Translations under genes and position numbers: made by a program | Shown here: positions 61,008 through 64,000 of the stretch, one piece after another | Layout of the letters: every line of letters starts with the position of its first letter | Position numbering within the stretch: position 1 is the stretch's first letter | Source: Ruminococcus flavefaciens | GTDB taxonomy: Bacteria; Bacillota; Clostridia; Oscillospirales; Ruminococcaceae | Assembly (NCBI RefSeq): GCF_900108555.1 | Contig: NZ_FNWV01000010.1 | Span: 30,665-94,664, forward strand | DNA: 64,000 nucleotides | Direction of reading: 5' to 3' | Notes under the pieces: generated by a model | What the model was told of the DNA's origin: nothing | What the model saw: the letters and a program-made list of their open reading frames with translations, nothing else | Databases searched by the model: none

Positions 61008-62378
61008 TTATCTGATAGAACCGACTGTTCTCGGGAAGAGTATTACGTCACGGATATTAGCCATACCTGTTGTGTACATGATAAGTCTTTCAAATCCAAG
61101 ACCAAAGCCGCCGTGAGGTACGCTTCCGAACTTTCTGAGGTCGAGGTAGTCGCTGTAGAGATCGAGGTTCATCTTTCTCTCGTTCATAGCAGCGATAAGC
61201 TTCTCATAGTCAGCCTCACGCTCACTGCCGCCGATGATCTCGCCAACGCCCGGTACAAGAAGGTCAACAGCTGCAACTGTCTTGCCGTCAGGATTCTGCT
61301 TCATATAGAATGACTTGATGTCCTTTGGATAGTCTGTAACGAATACAGCCTTCTTGAATACCTTTTCGGAGAGGTATCTCTCATGCTCAGTCTGGAGGTC
61401 GCAGCCCCATTCTACAGGGTATACGAAGTTCTCGCCAGACTTCTTGAGAAGCTCGATAGCCTCTGTATAAGTAACTCTTGCGAAATCGTGTGAGATAAGC
61501 TCTTCAAGACGAGCGATAAGTCCCTTTTCAAAATGAGCGTCAAAGAACTTCATATCATCAGGACAGGTATCAAGAAGCTTGCGGATAACATATTTGAGCA
61601 TATTCTCAGCGATCTCGATAACGTCGTCCAGCTCTGCGAAAGCTACCTCAGGCTCAACGTGCCAGAATTCAGCAAGGTGCTTTGGAGTATTTGAGTTCTC
61701 AGCTCTGAATGATGGACCGAATGTGTATATCTTACCCATAGCCATTGCAGCCATTTCACCCTCAAGCTGACCAGATACAGAAAGTCCTGCTTTTCTGCCG
61801 AAGAAGTCGTTAGCATAGTACTCTTCCTCATTCTTGTAGTCCTTGCTGTAGCCGATAGTTGTTACCTGGAACATCTCGCCTGCGCCCTCACAGTCGCTGC
61901 CTGTGATAAGCGGTGTATTTACATAAACATAGTTGTTTTTCTGGAAGTACTCATGTATTGCAGCAGCAAGTACCGAACGTACACGCCATACAGCGTTGAA
62001 AGTATTCGTTCTGCCTCTGAGGTGTGGGATAGTACGGAGAAATTCAAGTGTATGTCCCTTCTTCTGGAGAGGATAATCTGTAGGAGCATCGCCCAGTACA
62101 GTGATACCGTCGGGAACTGCGTTTATCTCAACTGTATCATTTCTGCCCTCTACTGCTGTACCTGTTACCTTTACGGACATACCAACTCTTGGCTCTTTGT
62201 AATCGCTGTCGCCCTTGTCAACAACGACCTGTACGTTTTTAAGGGAAGTACCGTCATTTACCTCAACGAATGCAACGCTCTTTGAGTTACGTGAGGTACG
62301 TACCCAGCCGCATACTGTTACCTGCTTGCCCACATAATCCTTAGTGGTGATTATTTCCTTGACATCAATGTGCTTCAT
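61008..62378 (-). CDS. asnS: Asparagine-tRNA ligase
   Basis: 456 residues, class IIb. N-terminal OB anticodon domain (about 15-105, VTVCGWVRTSRNSKSVAFVE), catalytic core with FRAENSNTPKHLAEFWHVEPE (motif 2 and its loop) and GFGLGFERLIMYTTG (motif 3). Start behind a GGAAAAG site, next to the T-box terminator. Read from the divergent promoter at 62717. Confidence 0.97.
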   Translation of the reverse strand: MKHIDVKEIITTKDYVGKQVTVCGWVRTSRNSKSVAFVEVNDGTSLKNVQVVVDKGDSDYKEPRVGMSVKVTGTAVEGRNDTVEINAVPDGITVLGDAPTDYPLQKKGHTLEFLRTIPHLRGRTNTFNAVWRVRSVLAAAIHEYFQKNNYVYVNTPLITGSDCEGAGEMFQVTTIGYSKDYKNEEEYYANDFFGRKAGLSVSGQLEGEMAAMAMGKIYTFGPSFRAENSNTPKHLAEFWHVEPEVAFAELDDVIEIAENMLKYVIRKLLDTCPDDMKFFDAHFEKGLIARLEELISHDFARVTYTEAIELLKKSGENFVYPVEWGCDLQTEHERYLSEKVFKKAVFVTDYPKDIKSFYMKQNPDGKTVAAVDLLVPGVGEIIGGSEREADYEKLIAAMNERKMNLDLYSDYLDLRKFGSVPHGGFGLGFERLIMYTTGMANIRDVILFPRTVGSIR

Positions 62379-62433
62379 AATGATCTTTTCCTTTCAGTAT
62401 ATAATGTATATACAGGACGAGCAGGAATACAAA

Positions 62434-62705
62434 AAGCCCCGTCCTGAAACTACAGGACGGGGCATATTACCCGTGGTGCCACCTGAATTACCGCAAAAGC
62501 GATCACTTTTGAGCCGCTGTAACGTGCGGAATACGTCGCCCCTACTCAGACACTCAAGAAAAACATACGCTGTCCCTCTTAAATCGGCGCCCTTTCGGTT
62601 TGCTGCTCGGGAGTGTTATTCACACAGACTCTGATATGCGGCTCTCACCATACCCGCACTCTCTGGGAACGAAATTCCATGCTACTTCTCTCTGTCGTTG
62701 CATTT
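62434..62705 (-). promoter_or_regulatory. T-box riboswitch (tRNA-Asn) controlling asnS
   Basis: Minus strand: stem I with CAGAGAGTGCGGG and GGTGAGAGCC, specifier loop GAATAACACTCCC with AAC (Asn) followed by A, T-box sequence CAGGTGGCACCACGGG (about 62470-62486), and terminator GCCCCGTCCTGTA / TTTCAGGACGGGGC then TTTTT (62431-62463). It may also drive asnA, 173 bp further on. Confidence 0.94.
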
Positions 62706-62716
62706 TATTTGTCTGT

Positions 62717-62745
62717 ATTATATCACTTTTATTAAGTCTTGTCAA
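62717..62745 (-). promoter_or_regulatory. Promoter of asnS
   Basis: Minus strand TTGACA, 17-bp spacer, TATAAT. Confidence 0.88.
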
Positions 62746-62992
62746 GAGAAAAAGAGTAAAAAAGTTCATACTTTTCACATTTTCATCAGAACATATGCCA
62801 AAATCACCACATTCCGACATTTTCTTACACAAAGCTTTCCCGATTATTTCACCTGTCAATGCGATGTCTTACAAAAAAGAGGTGTATATTATAACCATGG
62901 AAATAAATCACACTTCCGAATTCATAGCGCAGATGATCTCGGAAAAATGTGATCAGGATCTCACTCCCCTCTCTTTAAAATATAGTAAAAGA
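62746..62992. other. Spacer with no supported gene
   Basis: About 250 bp, AT-rich. A 32-residue plus-strand frame from 62898 (MEINHTSEFIAQMISEKCDQ) ends just before a terminator, but its nearest ribosome-like site (GAGGTG) is 12 bases away and no promoter is clear. Left uncalled. Confidence 0.5.
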
Positions 62993-62993
62993 T

Positions 62994-63030
62994 AAGTCCG
63001 AAAGCAACAAACGCTTTCGGACTTACTTTT
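62994..63030. terminator. Terminator near the LRR gene
   Basis: AAGTCCGAAAGC / GCTTTCGGACTT stem with a T tract on the plus side. Confidence 0.8.
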
Positions 63031-63055
63031 TCTGAATGGAATAATGATCTCTATA

Positions 63056-64000
63056 TTATATGAACAATGTACTGAAACCGTGCTCGCGGGCATAACGCTC
63101 TGCTTTTTTACGGTTTATCTGCTTGAGTATCCTTATTGTCTGCTTATGACCCTTTCGTATCTCATCGATCGGGATAGCTTCGTTTTCAAACTCGATTATA
63201 TTGATATTGTAAAGGCTCTCGCAGCCGCTGAATGCGTCTTCCTTGATATCCTTGGTATTCATGCTTATTTTAAGATCCATAAGGTTCTGACAGCCGTAGA
63301 AAGCCCAGTTTCCAATGGATTTCACAGTACTCGGGATATCAACTGCCGTAAGTGATCTGCACCATGAGAATGCGCTTTCACCGATAGTCGCAACAGAATT
63401 CGATATAACTATCTTTTTAAGGCTGTAGCACTCAGAGAATGCCGCATTGCCTATAGCTTCGACCGAACCCGATATTACTATTCTTCTGAGCTTCTTGCAT
63501 GAGAAGAACATCAGATCGCTTATACGCTGCAAATACGCAGGAAGCACTACACTTTCAACGCTGTTGCATCTTCCGAATGCACCCTTGCCCACTTTCTTCA
63601 CAGACTCTGGAAGATTTATCTCCTTTAGTCTCAGGCATTTAAGGAATGCATTTTCTCCGATAGATTCAAGATTTTTTGAGAATACTATCTCTTCAAGGTT
63701 GAAGCAGTGACAGAATGCGAACTTTTCAACGATATGTATGCTGTCCGACATAACTATCTTCTTTACGGTCTCATTTCCGCGGAAAGCATATTTGCCGACT
63801 ACCTTTACCTTTTCAGGGATAACGATAGATTCTGTAGTTCCCACGTATTTCACAAGAGTACCGTTTTTGTCGATAGCCATGTTATTTTCATCGTCTATCT
63901 CGATATTTTCATCATTTATAAGTTCGCCGTACTTTTCATAATCATCAGACGCTTCTGACTTCTTTTCCTCAGCCTTGACATCGGGCTTTGGAGCGAGTGA
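63056..64000 (-). CDS. BspA-type LRR_5 protein (5' end cut by window)
   Basis: The frame is open through base 64000, so the N terminus is outside. Upstream of the first internal Met the translation continues as an acidic, lysine-rich stretch (PDVKAEEKKSEASDDYEKYG), so that Met is not the start. Visible are about seven LRR_5 repeats (for example AFRGNETVKKIVMSDSIHIV), with a C-terminal helical end (RKKAERYAREHGFSTLFI). Paralogue of the protein at 13608 (shared NGTLVKYVGTTESIVIPEKV-like segment), but without its C-terminal zinc ribbon. Confidence 0.85.
   Translation of the reverse strand, partial: SLAPKPDVKAEEKKSEASDDYEKYGELINDENIEIDDENNMAIDKNGTLVKYVGTTESIVIPEKVKVVGKYAFRGNETVKKIVMSDSIHIVEKFAFCHCFNLEEIVFSKNLESIGENAFLKCLRLKEINLPESVKKVGKGAFGRCNSVESVVLPAYLQRISDLMFFSCKKLRRIVISGSVEAIGNAAFSECYSLKKIVISNSVATIGESAFSWCRSLTAVDIPSTVKSIGNWAFYGCQNLMDLKISMNTKDIKEDAFSGCESLYNINIIEFENEAIPIDEIRKGHKQTIRILKQINRKKAERYAREHGFSTLFI

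Noticed and set aside
62898..62995. 32-residue plus-strand frame MEINHTSEFIAQ...
   Set aside because: No ribosome site at proper distance and no clear promoter; kept only as a note in the spacer entry.
1..64000. tRNA or rRNA genes
   Set aside because: No cloverleaf ending in CCA nor conserved rRNA words were found by eye; a tRNAscan-SE run would settle it.

Overview
The window looks like chromosome of an anaerobic, low-to-mid GC Gram-positive bacterium of the Oscillospiraceae (Ruminococcaceae), most likely a rumen or gut Ruminococcus. Evidence: three T-box leaders, strong AAGGAGG ribosome sites, near-consensus TTGACA-17-TATAAT promoters, the spore-former cluster yabP-yabQ-divIC-yabR, direct lysine synthesis through Ddh, many Thr-rich lipoproteins, and type I dockerin domains typical of cellulosome-forming ruminococci. 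The species call is inference.

Layout. 1-7480 is a pyrimidine operon on the minus strand (pyrR-pyrC-pyrF-carA-carB, carB cut by the window edge) behind a PyrR-type leader with a terminator. 7500-17950 is mostly plus strand: a tiny membrane peptide and a DUF6897-like protein, trmB, two M42 aminopeptidases coupled to a GNAT protein, ddh, a cytosolic BspA-type LRR protein with zinc ribbons, a lipoprotein and a Sel1-repeat protein, separated by repeat-rich spacers. 18146-19957 is an ECF sigma factor with a membrane partner behind three tandem 100-bp leader repeats. 20396-24306 holds an epimerase with an odd start codon, an Fe-alcohol dehydrogenase, a minimal SpoIVFB-like M50 protease pair and a PdaA-like deacetylase. 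25658-34027 is a CobW GTPase and the tryptophan operon in the unusual order trpE-G-B-A-D-C-F behind a Trp T-box. 34063-38295 holds peptide deformylase, a membrane protein, comM/yifB and rodA/ftsW.

38366-41261 is the most interesting part: a radical SAM/SPASM enzyme co-transcribed with a small lipoprotein and a secreted dockerin protein, next to a second dockerin protein. All three secreted proteins carry repeated [AV]YGP(P) motifs in Thr-rich linkers. This looks like a peptide-modifying system acting on repeated Tyr-Gly-Pro cores of cell-surface or cellulosome-associated proteins. I recall a family named FibroRumin (Fibrobacter/Ruminococcus radical SAM peptide maturase) that may be the same group. 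The modification and its purpose are, as far as I know, uncharacterised.

41521-52488 (minus strand) holds an amidohydrolase, the yabP-yabQ-divIC-yabR cluster, two paralogous lipoproteins, a DUF3810 metalloprotease-like membrane protein, another lipoprotein, the NAD(P)HX repair enzyme, and a GT-C-type membrane protein coupled to a DUF6106-like protein. 52638-64000 holds pheS-pheT behind a Phe T-box, an M16C peptidase, asnA, asnS behind an Asn T-box, and a second LRR protein cut by the window end. Intergenic spacers are unusually rich in short palindromes ending in CCCCTACA and in locus-specific stuttering repeats. I saw no rRNA, tRNA, CRISPR array, prophage or intact insertion sequence.
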